Source of the DNA: Cupriavidus pauculus
GTDB taxonomy: Bacteria > Pseudomonadota > Gammaproteobacteria > Burkholderiales > Burkholderiaceae
NCBI RefSeq assembly: GCF_008693385.1
Contig: NZ_CP044067.1
Coordinates: 186,001 to 250,000 of the forward strand
Length of the DNA stretch: 64,000 bases
Reading direction: 5' to 3'
Shown: piece by piece, positions 8,330 through 17,686 of the stretch
Layout of the letters: the number at the start of each line of letters is the position of its first letter
Numbering within the stretch: position 1 is the stretch's first letter
Notes under the pieces: generated by a model
Told to the model about the DNA's origin: nothing
Seen by the model: the letters and a program-made list of their open reading frames with translations, nothing else
Databases searched by the model: none
Program-made: the position numbers and the translations under genes

Positions 8330-9274
8330 TCAGGCGGCGCTGGCAATGGCCGCCTCGAGCGCCTCGGTGGCCGCGGCCCTGGCGCTGCTCACATCGAGCA
8401 GCGTCTTGCGGAACGACTCCACGAGCGGGCGCAGATTCACACGATGCCATGCCGCCCACAGCGGCGTGCGATATGCGAACCACGGCAGTTCGTGCAGCAC
8501 CACGCCATCGGGCGCCTGGTGACGCAGGCTCTGCTGGATCGTCGTCACCCCGAGCCCGGCCGCCACGAGTCCCAGCGCGGCCAGCGGCTCCGTCGCTTCC
8601 ATCTTGATCGTCGGCGTAAAGCCGGCCCGCGCGCACGCGGCGATGAACGTATCGTGGCGCAGCACGCTTTCCTTGTGCATCACGCCGATCCACTCCTGCG
8701 CGGCCAGGTCGTCGGGTGTGAACTGCGTGGCGTTGGCGAGCGGATGCGAGGCGGGCAGCACGAGCAGCATCGGATCGTTGAGCACCTGCGCCGCGTCGAG
8801 ATCGGGATCGTCGGCCGGAGGGGGCTCGCAGACCAGCGCGATATCGAGGCTGCGCTGGCGCAGGCCTTCGAGTTGCGCGGCCGATTGCTGGTTGTAGAGC
8901 GCGATATGCACAGCGGGGCGCGTCTCGCGCAGCTGCCGCAACGCATTGGGCAGCACGCCCGAATGCATCGCGTACTCGAGGTAGCCGATGCACAGGCCGC
9001 CTTCGTCGCCGCTGCCGAGCCGTCGCGCGAGCGATTCAAGCCGGCTGGCGTGCGTGAGGAACGCGCGCGCCTCGGCAAGAAACACCCGTCCATCGCGCGT
9101 GAGGCGAATGCGTTGCTGCGCGCGCTCGAACAGCACGAGGCCGAGTTTTTCCTCGAGCTGGGCGATCTGCCGGCTCAGCGGAGACTGGGAAATATGCAGC
9201 CGTTCGGCGGCACGGCCGACGTGCTCGTCCTCGGCGACCGCCACGAAATAGTGCAGTTGGCGGATATCCAGCAT
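8330..9274 (-). CDS. LysR-family transcriptional regulator (distal gene of hyu-liv operon)
   Basis: The 314-residue protein has a winged helix-turn-helix at 1-60 (RQLHYFVAVAEDEHVGRAAERLHISQSPLSRQIAQLEE) and a type 2 periplasmic-fold effector domain from about 90. It resembles the CbbR/BenM-like group in its N terminus. It begins 18 bp after livM on the same strand and is probably the last gene of the hyuAB-liv operon. That is unusual, because LysR genes usually stand divergent from their target. The inducer is probably the imported substrate or its product; a divergent IclR gene at the operon head gives a second layer of control. Confidence 0.92.
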   Translation of the reverse strand: MLDIRQLHYFVAVAEDEHVGRAAERLHISQSPLSRQIAQLEEKLGLVLFERAQQRIRLTRDGRVFLAEARAFLTHASRLESLARRLGSGDEGGLCIGYLEYAMHSGVLPNALRQLRETRPAVHIALYNQQSAAQLEGLRQRSLDIALVCEPPPADDPDLDAAQVLNDPMLLVLPASHPLANATQFTPDDLAAQEWIGVMHKESVLRHDTFIAACARAGFTPTIKMEATEPLAALGLVAAGLGVTTIQQSLRHQAPDGVVLHELPWFAYRTPLWAAWHRVNLRPLVESFRKTLLDVSSARAAATEALEAAIASAA

Positions 9275-9292
9275 GCGGGTACTCCTGATGTT

Positions 9293-10309
9293 TCAAGTCT
9301 CCTGCATTTTGTCCCGAGCCGCGACGCGCCGCAACTGCATGGCGCGCTTCGTACGCGCGATGGGCGCCAGTGCGCAGATCAGGCCACCGCGCAGGAACAT
9401 CACGGTGCCCACGAACAACAGTCCGCTGACGATCGTGACCGATTCGCCGAGCGCGTTGAATGCAGGAATGCCGGTCAGCGATGCGAGCGAGGCGCCGATA
9501 TCGCCGATGCGCGTCTCCAGCGTGACGATGACGAGCGCACCGAGCACGGGGCCCCAGCGCGTGCCGATGCCGCCCAGCAGCGCCATCAGGATCACGGTGC
9601 CCGACATCGACCAGTGCACGTCGGTCAGCGTCTCGAAACCGAGCACGAGCACCTTGAGCGAGCCGGCAAGCCCGGAGATCGCGGCCGACAGCACGAACGC
9701 GAGCAGCTTGAAGCGGTCCGCGTCGTAGCCGAGCGAGACGGCGCGCGGCTCATGCTCCTTGATCGCGGCCAGCACGGACCCGAACGGCGAGGCGACGATA
9801 CGGCCGAGCAGCACGAATGCGGCGGCGACGATCGCCACGACCACGTAATAGAGCACGCGATCGTCCTCCAGCGACAGCAGGCCGAACAGGTTGCCGCGCG
9901 GCACACCCTGCAGGCCGTCCTCGCCCCCCGTGAACGGCGCCTGCAGGCAGGCGAAGTACAGCATCTGCGCGAGGGCGAGCGTGATCATCGAGAAGTAGAT
10001 GCCCTGGCGGCGAATGGCCAGCGCACCCATGCCCGCGCCGAGTAGCGCACCGGTCAGCGTGCCCACGAGCAGGGCCAGCTCGGGCGTGATGCCCCAGTGC
10101 TTGAGCGCATGGCCCGCGATATAGCCGGCGCCGCCGAAGAGTGCCGCGTGGCCGAACGACAGCAGGCCTGCGTAGCCGATCAGCAGGTTGAACGCGCAGG
10201 CGAACAGCGCGAAGCACAGCACCTTCAGCACGAACAGCGGATAGACGCCCGCAAATGGCGCGACGAGGATGACGACGAGAACGAGCAGGGGGAGTATTTT
10301 CTTGTCCAC
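9293..10309 (-). CDS. livM: Branched-chain amino acid-type ABC transporter permease LivM
   Basis: This is a 338-residue, multi-spanning inner-membrane permease of the LivM family. Seen are AFNLLIGYAGLLSFGHAALFGGAGYIAG near the N terminus, RRQGIYFSMITLALAQM and the EAA-like cytoplasmic loop AIKEHEPRAVSLGYDADRFKLLAF. It pairs with LivH to form the channel and should couple to LivG and LivF. It lies 20 bp after livH. Such LivM proteins carry many substrates other than leucine. Linkage to hyuAB suggests a cyclic amide, urea-like or carboxylate solute. Confidence 0.93.
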   Translation of the reverse strand: MDKKILPLLVLVVILVAPFAGVYPLFVLKVLCFALFACAFNLLIGYAGLLSFGHAALFGGAGYIAGHALKHWGITPELALLVGTLTGALLGAGMGALAIRRQGIYFSMITLALAQMLYFACLQAPFTGGEDGLQGVPRGNLFGLLSLEDDRVLYYVVVAIVAAAFVLLGRIVASPFGSVLAAIKEHEPRAVSLGYDADRFKLLAFVLSAAISGLAGSLKVLVLGFETLTDVHWSMSGTVILMALLGGIGTRWGPVLGALVIVTLETRIGDIGASLASLTGIPAFNALGESVTIVSGLLFVGTVMFLRGGLICALAPIARTKRAMQLRRVAARDKMQET

Positions 10310-10329
10310 GGCAGGAATCCTCAGGGGTT

Positions 10330-11214
10330 CTATTTGTCTTTGCCGAACAGGCCGGCGGGACGAATCAGCAGCACGATGGCCATGATCGCGAACACGACCG
10401 TGGCGGAGGCCTCGGGATAGAACACCTTGGTCAGGCCCTCGATGACGCCGAGGCCCAGGCCCGTGAGAATCGAGCCCATGATCGAACCCATGCCGCCGAT
10501 CACGACCACCGCGAACACGACGATGATCAGGTTCTGGCCCATGAGCGGCGAGATCTGGATGACGGGCGCCGCGAGCACGCCCGCGAACGCGGCCAGCGCC
10601 ACGCCGAAGCCATACGTCAGCGTGACCATGAGCGGCACGTTGATGCCGAACGCCTCGACCATCTTAGGGTTTTCGGTGCCGGCACGCAGATAGGCGCCGA
10701 GCTTGGTCTTCTCGATCACGTACCACGTGGCGATACAGACGACGAGCGAGGCCACCACGACCCAGCCGCGATAGTTCGGCAGGATCATGAAGCCGAGGTC
10801 GGTCGCGCCCTGCAGCGCTTCTGGCGGCGAGTACGGCAGGCCGGACACGCCGTAGACGGAGCGGAGCACGCCCTCGATCACGAGCGTGATGCCGAGCGTC
10901 AGCAGCAGGCCGTAGATGTGATCGAGCTTGTAGATCCACCGCAGCATGGTCTTCTCGATGATCACGCCGAGCGCGCCGACAACGAGCGGCGAGAGTGCGA
11001 GCATCACCCAGTAGTTGAGGCCCGCATACTCCATGCCGGCCCACGCGAGCACGGCGCCGAGCATGAACAGCGCACCGTGCGCGAAATTGATCACGTTGAG
11101 CAGGCCGAAGATCACGGCCAGCCCCAGACTCAGCATCGCGTAGAACGCGCCATTGACGAGGCCCAGCAGCAGCTGGGACAGCAGCGCCGGCAGCGGATAG
11201 CCGAAGATATCCAT
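10330..11214 (-). CDS. livH: Branched-chain amino acid-type ABC transporter permease LivH
   Basis: The 294-residue permease has the LivH signature LLGLVNGAFYAMLSLGLAVIFGLLNVINFAHGALFMLGA near its N terminus and the loop YLRAGTENPKMVEAFGINV typical of the coupling helix region. The start ATG at 11214 (MDIFGYPLPALLSQ) is chosen because it sits five bases after the livF stop. An open frame extends further upstream, but only as an out-of-frame reading of livF. It partners with LivM. Confidence 0.93.
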   Translation of the reverse strand: MDIFGYPLPALLSQLLLGLVNGAFYAMLSLGLAVIFGLLNVINFAHGALFMLGAVLAWAGMEYAGLNYWVMLALSPLVVGALGVIIEKTMLRWIYKLDHIYGLLLTLGITLVIEGVLRSVYGVSGLPYSPPEALQGATDLGFMILPNYRGWVVVASLVVCIATWYVIEKTKLGAYLRAGTENPKMVEAFGINVPLMVTLTYGFGVALAAFAGVLAAPVIQISPLMGQNLIIVVFAVVVIGGMGSIMGSILTGLGLGVIEGLTKVFYPEASATVVFAIMAIVLLIRPAGLFGKDK

Positions 11215-11219
11215 CGTGT

Positions 11220-11948
11220 TCAGACTCCCAGCAATTCGTTGAGGACGGGCATCTTCTTCTGGAGCTCGTTGGCCGCGAAGCGTTCGACGATGTTGCCGTG
11301 TTCCATGACGTAGAAGCGGTCCGCGAGCGGCGCGGCGAAGCGGAAGTTCTGCTCCACCATCACCACCGTGTAGCCCTTCTTCTTGAGCGTGAGGATCATG
11401 CGCGCAAGCGCCTGCACGATGACGGGCGCCAGCCCTTCCGAGATCTCGTCGAGCAGCAGCAGGTTGGCGCCCGTGCGCAGGATGCGGCCGACGGCCAGCA
11501 TCTGCTGCTCGCCGCCCGAGAGGCGTGTGCCCTGACTCTGCCGGCGTTCGGCGAGGTTCGGGAACATCTCGTAGATCTCGGCTTCGCTCATGGCCTCCTT
11601 CATGCCCGCCCGTTGGTGCTTCAGTGGGGGTGGCAGCAGCAGGTTCTCTTCGCACGAGAGGCTCGAGAAGATGGCCCGCTCTTCCGGGCAGTAGCCGATG
11701 CCGTAGTGCGCGATCTTGTGCGTGGGCAGGCCGATGGTCTCGTTCCCGTTCACCTGGATCGAGCCCTTGCGCGTGCCCGTGAGGCCCATGATCGCGCGCA
11801 GCGTCGTGGTGCGGCCCGCGCCGTTGCGGCCCAGCAGCGTGACCACCTCACCGTGGTTCACGGTGAGGTTCACGCCGTGCAGGATGTGCGATTCGCCATA
11901 CCAGGCGTGCAGGCCCTCGATCTCGAGGGCAGGGATGGTGGATGTCAT
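11220..11948 (-). CDS. livF: ABC transporter ATP-binding protein LivF (Arg in Walker A)
   Basis: The 242-residue cytoplasmic ATPase has the LivF layout: Walker A as GRNGAGRTT, the Q-loop region YCPEERAIFSSLSCEENL, signature LSGGEQQMLAVGRIL, Walker B LLLDEISEGLAP and the switch His in VMVEQN context. The Walker A lysine is arginine here, read directly from the DNA. This is a conservative change that may lower ATP affinity. ATG 11948 is used because it starts one base after the livG stop. It should pair with LivG as the second motor subunit. Confidence 0.92.
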   Translation of the reverse strand: MTSTIPALEIEGLHAWYGESHILHGVNLTVNHGEVVTLLGRNGAGRTTTLRAIMGLTGTRKGSIQVNGNETIGLPTHKIAHYGIGYCPEERAIFSSLSCEENLLLPPPLKHQRAGMKEAMSEAEIYEMFPNLAERRQSQGTRLSGGEQQMLAVGRILRTGANLLLLDEISEGLAPVIVQALARMILTLKKKGYTVVMVEQNFRFAAPLADRFYVMEHGNIVERFAANELQKKMPVLNELLGV

Positions 11949-11949
11949 C

Positions 11950-12726
11950 TCAGTGCGCCCCCTGCAGTTCGGCATCGACGGTGCCCATGTACGCTTCCAT
12001 CACGCGCGGGTCCTTCGACACCTCCGCGTACGAACCTTCGGCGAGAATCGCGCCACGCTGCAGGACGGTGATCTTGTCGGCGATCGACGAGACCACGTTC
12101 ATGTTGTGCTCGACCATCAGGATCGTGCGGCCCGCGGAGACCTTTCTGATCAGCTGCGTCACGCGGTCCACATCCTCGTGGCCCATGCCCTGCGTGGGCT
12201 CGTCCAGCAGCATGAGTTCCGGTTCCATCGCGAGCGTGGTGGCGATCTCGAGCGCGCGCTTGCGGCCGTACGGCAGGTTCACCGTAACGGTCTCCGCGAA
12301 CTCGGTCAGGCCGACCTGCTCCAGCAGCGCCATCGCGCGATCGTTCAGCACGTCGAGCGAACGCTCGCTGCGCCAGAACTGGAACGCGGTGCCGAGCTGG
12401 CGTTGCAGACCGATGCGAACGTTTTCCCGCACCGTGAGGTGCGGGAAAACGGCCGAGATCTGAAACGAGCGGATCACGCCGCGGCGCGCGATCTGCGCGG
12501 GCTTGTCGCGCGTGATGTCGATACCGTTGAACAGGATCGTGCCCGTCGTCGGTTCGAGGAACTTCGTCAGCAGGTTGAAACATGTGGTCTTGCCGGCCCC
12601 GTTGGGGCCGATCAAGGCATGAATCGAACCACGCTTCACGCGCAGGTTCACGTCGCTGACCGCGGTAAAACCCTTGAACGTCTTGGTCAGCGCGTGCGTC
12701 TCGAGTATCAGATCGTCTGGAGTCAT
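11950..12726 (-). CDS. livG: ABC transporter ATP-binding protein LivG
   Basis: The 258-residue ATPase has Walker A GPNGAGKTT, the family-typical QISAVFPHLTVRENVRIG, the LivG signature variant LPYGRKRALEIATTLA in place of LSGGQ, Walker B LMLLDEPTQGMG and switch EHNMNVV. It energises LivHM together with LivF. The gene begins 24 bp after the binding-protein stop. The codons for VFPHLTVRENV contain a perfect 30-bp inverted repeat, described separately. Confidence 0.93.
   Translation of the reverse strand: MTPDDLILETHALTKTFKGFTAVSDVNLRVKRGSIHALIGPNGAGKTTCFNLLTKFLEPTTGTILFNGIDITRDKPAQIARRGVIRSFQISAVFPHLTVRENVRIGLQRQLGTAFQFWRSERSLDVLNDRAMALLEQVGLTEFAETVTVNLPYGRKRALEIATTLAMEPELMLLDEPTQGMGHEDVDRVTQLIRKVSAGRTILMVEHNMNVVSSIADKITVLQRGAILAEGSYAEVSKDPRVMEAYMGTVDAELQGAH
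12421..12450. repeat. Perfect 30-bp inverted repeat inside livG
   Basis: GTTTTCCCGCACC (12421-12433) and its exact reverse complement (12438-12450) flank the four-base loop GTGA. With 13 perfect pairs it is the strongest hairpin I found in the window. It lies in the coding sequence for the conserved FPHLTVREN segment. It has no following T-tract. Confidence 0.9.
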
Positions 12727-12750
12727 GCCGTGTACGAGCCTGGGGCCGGG

Positions 12751-13995
12751 CTACTTCGAGGCGTTCTTGAAGACCCGGCACTGGCTGTTGCCGACCGGCA
12801 GGAATACGTCGTCGCCGGGCAGCGTTTTCTCCAGTGCGTACAGATCCCACGGCCCCTTCGACTCCTCGGGGTTCTTCACGCGGAAGTAGTAGTAGTCATG
12901 CACCATGCGGCCGTCGGGGCGTAGCTTGGGATTGCGTACCACGTCGTCCTGGATGGGAAGCTGGTGCATGGTGCGGATGGCCACCTGGGCGTCATCGGAC
13001 TTGCTGGATGCCACGGCCTTCAGGTAGTGCAGCACGGACGAGTAGACACCGGCGTGCGTCAGCGACGGCGGTCCCTTCTTGTAGATGTCCATGAAGCGCT
13101 TGCTGAAGCGGCGCGTGCCGTCGTCGATGTCCCAGTAGAAGCTCTCCGGAAAGCGCAGCCCCTTGGCCTGGTCGAGACCGATGCCCTTGATCTCGTAGAC
13201 CGTCGGGAAGAACGCCGCCTGCATCTTCTTGGCGCCGAGCTTGAACTGGCTCGCGGTCTTGATGGCATTGGCCGAGTCCGCGCCCGAGTTGACGTACGCG
13301 ATCACGTCCGCGTTGGACTGCTGCGCGGCGATGATCTGCGACGACATGTCGCTGCTGTTGAGCGGGTGCTTGGTCTCGCCGACGGTCTGCGCGCCAAGCG
13401 CCTCCAGCTGCTTGCGCGCCTCGGCGGCCGCCGCGTTGCCGTACGCGTAGTCCACGGTGATGAAGTACCAGCGTTGCTTCGCCTGCGCGATGCCCTTGAT
13501 GGCCGCGGCGGTCTGCGAGTAGGTGTCCCACATCCACTGCACGACGTACTCGGGCTGGCAGTCCTCGTTGGTAATGCGCACGGGACCGCCCGCGAACAGC
13601 GCGGCCTTCTTCTTCTGCACGGCCAGGCTCTCCATGGCGAGCGCCACCGCGGAGTTGACCATGTCCGCGTAGGCATCCACCTTGTTGACGTCGGCCCACT
13701 CGCGGGCCTTGGCCAGCGCGATATCGGTCTTGTTCTGATGGTCGGCGGTCAGTAGCTCGATCTTCAGTCCCTTGCACTCTCTGGCGAGACAGTCATCGAT
13801 GGCCATCTGGGCGGCCACGACCGACCCCTGGCCGGAGAACTGCGAGAACGCGCCCGACATGTCGGTCAGCAGACCGATGCGGACCACGCCGTCGGAGATC
13901 TCGGCCTGCGCGCCAGCGGCGCCAAGCAGCAGCGCCGACGCCGCGATCGACTTCACAAACGATTGGGACAGCACACCACTGAAACGATGCTTCAT
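12751..13995 (-). CDS. Branched-chain-type (LivK-like) ABC substrate-binding protein
   Basis: This 414-residue periplasmic protein begins with a Sec signal peptide ending AGAQA (about residue 31). It then follows the type I periplasmic fold of LivK-like proteins: VRIGLLTDMSGAFSQFSGQGSVVAAQMAIDD, the FITVDYAYGN segment and the hinge ADVIAYVNSGADSANAIKTA. It is encoded between hyuB (32 bp upstream) and livG (24 bp downstream), so it is the solute receptor of the LivGFHM transporter. Members of this subgroup often sit with aromatic or amide catabolic genes. The ligand is unknown, and most likely a substrate of HyuAB. Confidence 0.9.
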   Translation of the reverse strand: MKHRFSGVLSQSFVKSIAASALLLGAAGAQAEISDGVVRIGLLTDMSGAFSQFSGQGSVVAAQMAIDDCLARECKGLKIELLTADHQNKTDIALAKAREWADVNKVDAYADMVNSAVALAMESLAVQKKKAALFAGGPVRITNEDCQPEYVVQWMWDTYSQTAAAIKGIAQAKQRWYFITVDYAYGNAAAAEARKQLEALGAQTVGETKHPLNSSDMSSQIIAAQQSNADVIAYVNSGADSANAIKTASQFKLGAKKMQAAFFPTVYEIKGIGLDQAKGLRFPESFYWDIDDGTRRFSKRFMDIYKKGPPSLTHAGVYSSVLHYLKAVASSKSDDAQVAIRTMHQLPIQDDVVRNPKLRPDGRMVHDYYYFRVKNPEESKGPWDLYALEKTLPGDDVFLPVGNSQCRVFKNASK

Positions 13996-14027
13996 GATTT
14001 CTATTCCCCCAAAGAGTGCCGCACGGT

Positions 14028-15662
14028 CTAGCGCGCGCTGGCTACCATGCCATCACAGATATCGGCTTCCACCAGTTCCGGGTTGCGCTCGCGCGCATCG
14101 CCGTAACCGCCCCCGCCGCCCATGAACACCTTGACACGGTCGCCCTTGTTCAGCGTGACCATCGACTTCGACGCCAGGCGTTCGGTGACGCCGTTGCGCG
14201 TGATTTCGCAATAGCCGCGCTTGCCTTCCTCGCCGCCGAAGAGCCCGCGTGGTGCATAACGGTGACGGTCCGCGTAGATTGCAAATACCACGCCATCCTT
14301 GAGCACCGAGTATTCGCGGCTGAAACCGGCACCGCCACGGTGCTTGCCCGTGCCGAAGGAGTCCGCTTCCAGCGCGTAACGCTCCAGACGGAAGAAGTCG
14401 TACTCCATGTCGAGCGCTTCCGCTGGCGTGTTCGCGCAATTGGAGAGCGGCGAGTCCACCGCATCGCAACCGTCGCCGTGCTGCGAGCCACCGTAGCCGC
14501 CGCCGAAGATTTCAAGATAGACGCTGTAGCTCTCGTCGCGCTGGATGGAGAAGCATGCGGCGGTCAGCGTGTCGAAGCCCGTGGCGATGACCTTCTCGGG
14601 CACCACCGTGGACAGCGCGCGCATGACGGCGTTGTAGATCCGGTAGTTGGCCTCCAGGCGCGCGCGCACCGGCGACGGCGGCGCCGGGTTCAGGATCGAC
14701 CCGTACGGCGCCGAGATGCGGACCGCGCGCAGAATGCCGTCGTTGAACGGGATATCCGGCGAGGTCAGGATCGACTTGACCACCGTGACCGCGGCGGACA
14801 CCGTGCACGAGTACGGCGAGTTGAGGTTGCGGCGTACCTGCGGGCTGCTGCCGTCGAAGTCGATGTCGATCGAGTCGCCGGCCACGGTGACCTTGGCCTT
14901 GATCAGCAGCGGTTCGTCGCTGACACCGTCGTCGTCGATCACATCTTCGCCGTAGTACACGCCATCGGGCACCTGCTGGATGGCGGCGCGGAAGCGGCGC
15001 TCCGAGTAGTTGACCATCTCGGCCATGACTTCGGTGACCGTCGCTTCGCCGTACTTGTCGCAGAGCTGCGTGACGCGCGCATTGGCAATGGCATTGGCCG
15101 CGAACATCGCGTTCATGTCGCCGATGGTCAGGTCCGGCACGCGGATATTGGCGCGCACGAGCTGCTCGAACGGACCGCCGTCCCAGTCCTTGCTCTTCGA
15201 CCACTTGGTCAGCGGCAGGCGCAGGCCTTCCTGATAGATGTCGCTGGCACCGGGGTCCAGGCCCGGGGCGCCGCCGCCAAAGTCGATCTGGTGCGCCACG
15301 CTGGCCGCGAAGCCGATGAGCTTTCCGCTGTAGAAGATCGGGCAGAAGATATAGACGTCGGGCAAGTGCTGGCCACCCGAGTACGGATCGTTCGTGATCA
15401 TGAAGTCGTCCGGCGTGATCGTCTCCGCCGGATGCTTCTTGAGCAGCGCCTTCAGCGTCATGCCGATGGGACCCAGCTGGATGGGAATCAGCTCGGCCTG
15501 GGCGACGATGTCGCCATGCACGTTGGCAATCGCGGCGGAGCCGTCGCTGGCCTCGCGCAGGATGGTGGTATACGCGGAGCGAATCAGCTTGACGCCCATC
15601 TCGCGGGCGGCCGCGAGCATGCTCTGGCTGATGATCGCGTTGTCGAACGGATTGACCGGCAT
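14028..15662 (-). CDS. hyuB: Hydantoinase B/oxoprolinase family protein (N-methylhydantoinase B-like)
   Basis: The 544-residue protein matches the HyuB family. Seen are NPFDNAIISQSMLAAAREMG at the N terminus, ITNDPYSGGQHLPDVYIF around residue 90, and near the C terminus the glycine-rich FMGGGGGYGDARERNPELV. With HyuA it should form an ATP-dependent cyclic-amide hydrolase, acting on hydantoins, 5-oxoproline or related lactams and imides; acetone/acetophenone carboxylases share the fold. ATG 15662 is chosen because it lies two bases after the hyuA stop. The exact substrate is not readable. Confidence 0.9.
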   Translation of the reverse strand: MPVNPFDNAIISQSMLAAAREMGVKLIRSAYTTILREASDGSAAIANVHGDIVAQAELIPIQLGPIGMTLKALLKKHPAETITPDDFMITNDPYSGGQHLPDVYIFCPIFYSGKLIGFAASVAHQIDFGGGAPGLDPGASDIYQEGLRLPLTKWSKSKDWDGGPFEQLVRANIRVPDLTIGDMNAMFAANAIANARVTQLCDKYGEATVTEVMAEMVNYSERRFRAAIQQVPDGVYYGEDVIDDDGVSDEPLLIKAKVTVAGDSIDIDFDGSSPQVRRNLNSPYSCTVSAAVTVVKSILTSPDIPFNDGILRAVRISAPYGSILNPAPPSPVRARLEANYRIYNAVMRALSTVVPEKVIATGFDTLTAACFSIQRDESYSVYLEIFGGGYGGSQHGDGCDAVDSPLSNCANTPAEALDMEYDFFRLERYALEADSFGTGKHRGGAGFSREYSVLKDGVVFAIYADRHRYAPRGLFGGEEGKRGYCEITRNGVTERLASKSMVTLNKGDRVKVFMGGGGGYGDARERNPELVEADICDGMVASAR

Positions 15663-15664
15663 GC

Positions 15665-17686
15665 TCAGGCCTCCTTGGAGAGAATCAGGTTGGATTGCGA
15701 ATCGACGGCGGCTTTCCAGCCGGCGGGCACGAGCACCGTCGTGGTGTAGTCCTCGAGCACGGCGGGGCCCTGCACCGACTGGTTGGTCGTGGCGAGGCCC
15801 GTCACGGTGCGGCGCGCGCACGGTGCCCAGGCGTTGCCGTCGTACAGCGCCGGTTCGCCCGCGGCGGCCGTGGCGCTGCCCGTGTTCTGCGAGGTGGCGG
15901 CCAGCGGCGGTGCGGCGAGCGTGGCGCCTACGCGCAGCGCGACCACTTCCATCGGGCGGCCCGACTTGTCGCTATGGAAATAGATACGGTGATGCGCGTC
16001 GATGAACGCGGCCTCGAGGCCGGCGCGGTCGAGTTTCGCCAGCGCGTCGGCGTCCAGCTCCAGCGGCACTTCGAAGGCCTGGCCCACGTAACGCATCTCG
16101 AGCGTGTAGCCGAACGTCAGCGGCTGGTCGAACGACATACGCTGGAACTGCGCCTCGAGGTCCTGCTTCATCGCGGCAAAGCGCGTGCGGAGCTCGCCGC
16201 AGGTGTCGTCGCTGACCTGCACGCGGTGCGTCGTCGTCTCGTACTTGATGAAGTCGGAGGCGAGCAGGCCGTGGGCCGAGGTCACGCCGGGGTTCGGCGG
16301 TGCCACCACGGTGTCGATACCGAGTTCCTCGGCGATCTGCGCGGCCTGCATCGGACCGGCGCCACCGAACGGCACGAGCACGTAGTCGCGCGGGTCGCGG
16401 CCGCGCTCGGTCGAGACCAGCTGGATCGCGCGGACGATGTTCGCATTGGACAGGCGCACGGCGTTATAGGCCACGGCTTCCACGGGCAGCTTGAAGTGCG
16501 CGGCCAGCGCATCGAATGCGCGGTGCGCGGCGGCCACGTCGAGCGACATCTGGCCGCCGAGGAACGCTTCCGGCCGCACGGTGCCGAGCACGACGTGCGC
16601 ATCGGTGATCGTCGGCTGCGTGCCGCCCTTGCCGTAGCAGGCTGGGCCAGGCTGCGCGCCGGCGCTTTCCGGGCCCACGCGCAGCATGCCGCCGTCGTCG
16701 ATCCAGATCAGGCTGCCGCCACCGGCGCCCACCGACACGATATCGAGTACGGGCGTGCGCACGGGCAGGCCGTCGATCTCGGTTTCCGGAGCCAGCGTCG
16801 GCTTGCCGTCCTGCACGAGGCACACGTCGGAGCTTGTGCCGCCCATGTCGAACGTGATGATATTGCGGTGGCCGGAACGCACGACCTGGCGCACCGCGCC
16901 GACCACGCCGGCGGCGGGGCCGGAGAAGAGGGCGCTGATCGCGTTCTCGCGCATGGCCTCGGCCGGCAGGCGGCCGCCGTTGGACTGCATGACCGAGAAG
17001 CGGCCGCGGAACCCTTCGCGCGTCAGCGTCTCCGTCAGGCGGCCCAGGTAGCCCGCGATGACGGGCTGCACGAAGGCCGACAGCGTGGCCGTGCTGGCGC
17101 GTTCGTATTCGCGGAATTCGCAGGCGACCTGGTGCGAGCAGGTCACGACGATGCCCGGCAGCGCGTCGCGGATCAGCTGCGCGAGGCGCAGCTCATGATC
17201 GGGGTTGCGGTAGGCGTTGAGCAGGCAGATGGCCACCGCGTCGTAGGCGCCGGCTTCGAGCAGCGGCAGCACCTCGAGGCGGAAGCGGCGCTCGTCGAGG
17301 GCGCGCTCGACGGAGCCATCGGTCAGGATGCGTTCGTGCGCTTCGAAGCAGGCACGGCGCGGCAGCGGCGGCGCGGGCTTCTTGTAGAACAGGTCATAGA
17401 TCTGACGGCGATCGTGACGCTGCAAGAAGAGAATGTCGCGGAATCCCTCGGTGGCGACGAACGCCACCTTGCCGCCCTTGCGTTCGAGGACGGCATTCGT
17501 CGCCACGGTGGAGCCGTGCGCGAAGTCCTCGATCTGCGAAAAGTCGATGCCCGCGGCGCGCAACGCATTGACGACGCCGATGTCCGGCGACGAAGGCGTG
17601 CTGGGCACCTTGATGACACGAACCTGGCCGCCGCTATGGGCGACGAGATCCGTGAACGTTCCTCCCACTTCCACTCCGACTTTCAT
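15665..17686 (-). CDS. hyuA: Hydantoinase A/oxoprolinase family protein (N-methylhydantoinase A-like)
   Basis: This 673-residue subunit has the HyuA ASKHA-type nucleotide-binding fold. Key segments are VGVEVGGTFTDLVA at the N terminus, AHGSTVATNAVLERKG at about 56-71 and FDMGGTSSDVCLV in the centre, followed by ETEIDGLPV and the VGAGGGS motif. It should phosphorylate the cyclic amide before ring opening with HyuB. It is the first gene of a leftward operon of eight genes ending in lysR, and is divergent from iclR. The linked Liv transporter suggests import plus hydrolysis of one substrate. Confidence 0.9.
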   Translation of the reverse strand: MKVGVEVGGTFTDLVAHSGGQVRVIKVPSTPSSPDIGVVNALRAAGIDFSQIEDFAHGSTVATNAVLERKGGKVAFVATEGFRDILFLQRHDRRQIYDLFYKKPAPPLPRRACFEAHERILTDGSVERALDERRFRLEVLPLLEAGAYDAVAICLLNAYRNPDHELRLAQLIRDALPGIVVTCSHQVACEFREYERASTATLSAFVQPVIAGYLGRLTETLTREGFRGRFSVMQSNGGRLPAEAMRENAISALFSGPAAGVVGAVRQVVRSGHRNIITFDMGGTSSDVCLVQDGKPTLAPETEIDGLPVRTPVLDIVSVGAGGGSLIWIDDGGMLRVGPESAGAQPGPACYGKGGTQPTITDAHVVLGTVRPEAFLGGQMSLDVAAAHRAFDALAAHFKLPVEAVAYNAVRLSNANIVRAIQLVSTERGRDPRDYVLVPFGGAGPMQAAQIAEELGIDTVVAPPNPGVTSAHGLLASDFIKYETTTHRVQVSDDTCGELRTRFAAMKQDLEAQFQRMSFDQPLTFGYTLEMRYVGQAFEVPLELDADALAKLDRAGLEAAFIDAHHRIYFHSDKSGRPMEVVALRVGATLAAPPLAATSQNTGSATAAAGEPALYDGNAWAPCARRTVTGLATTNQSVQGPAVLEDYTTTVLVPAGWKAAVDSQSNLILSKEA

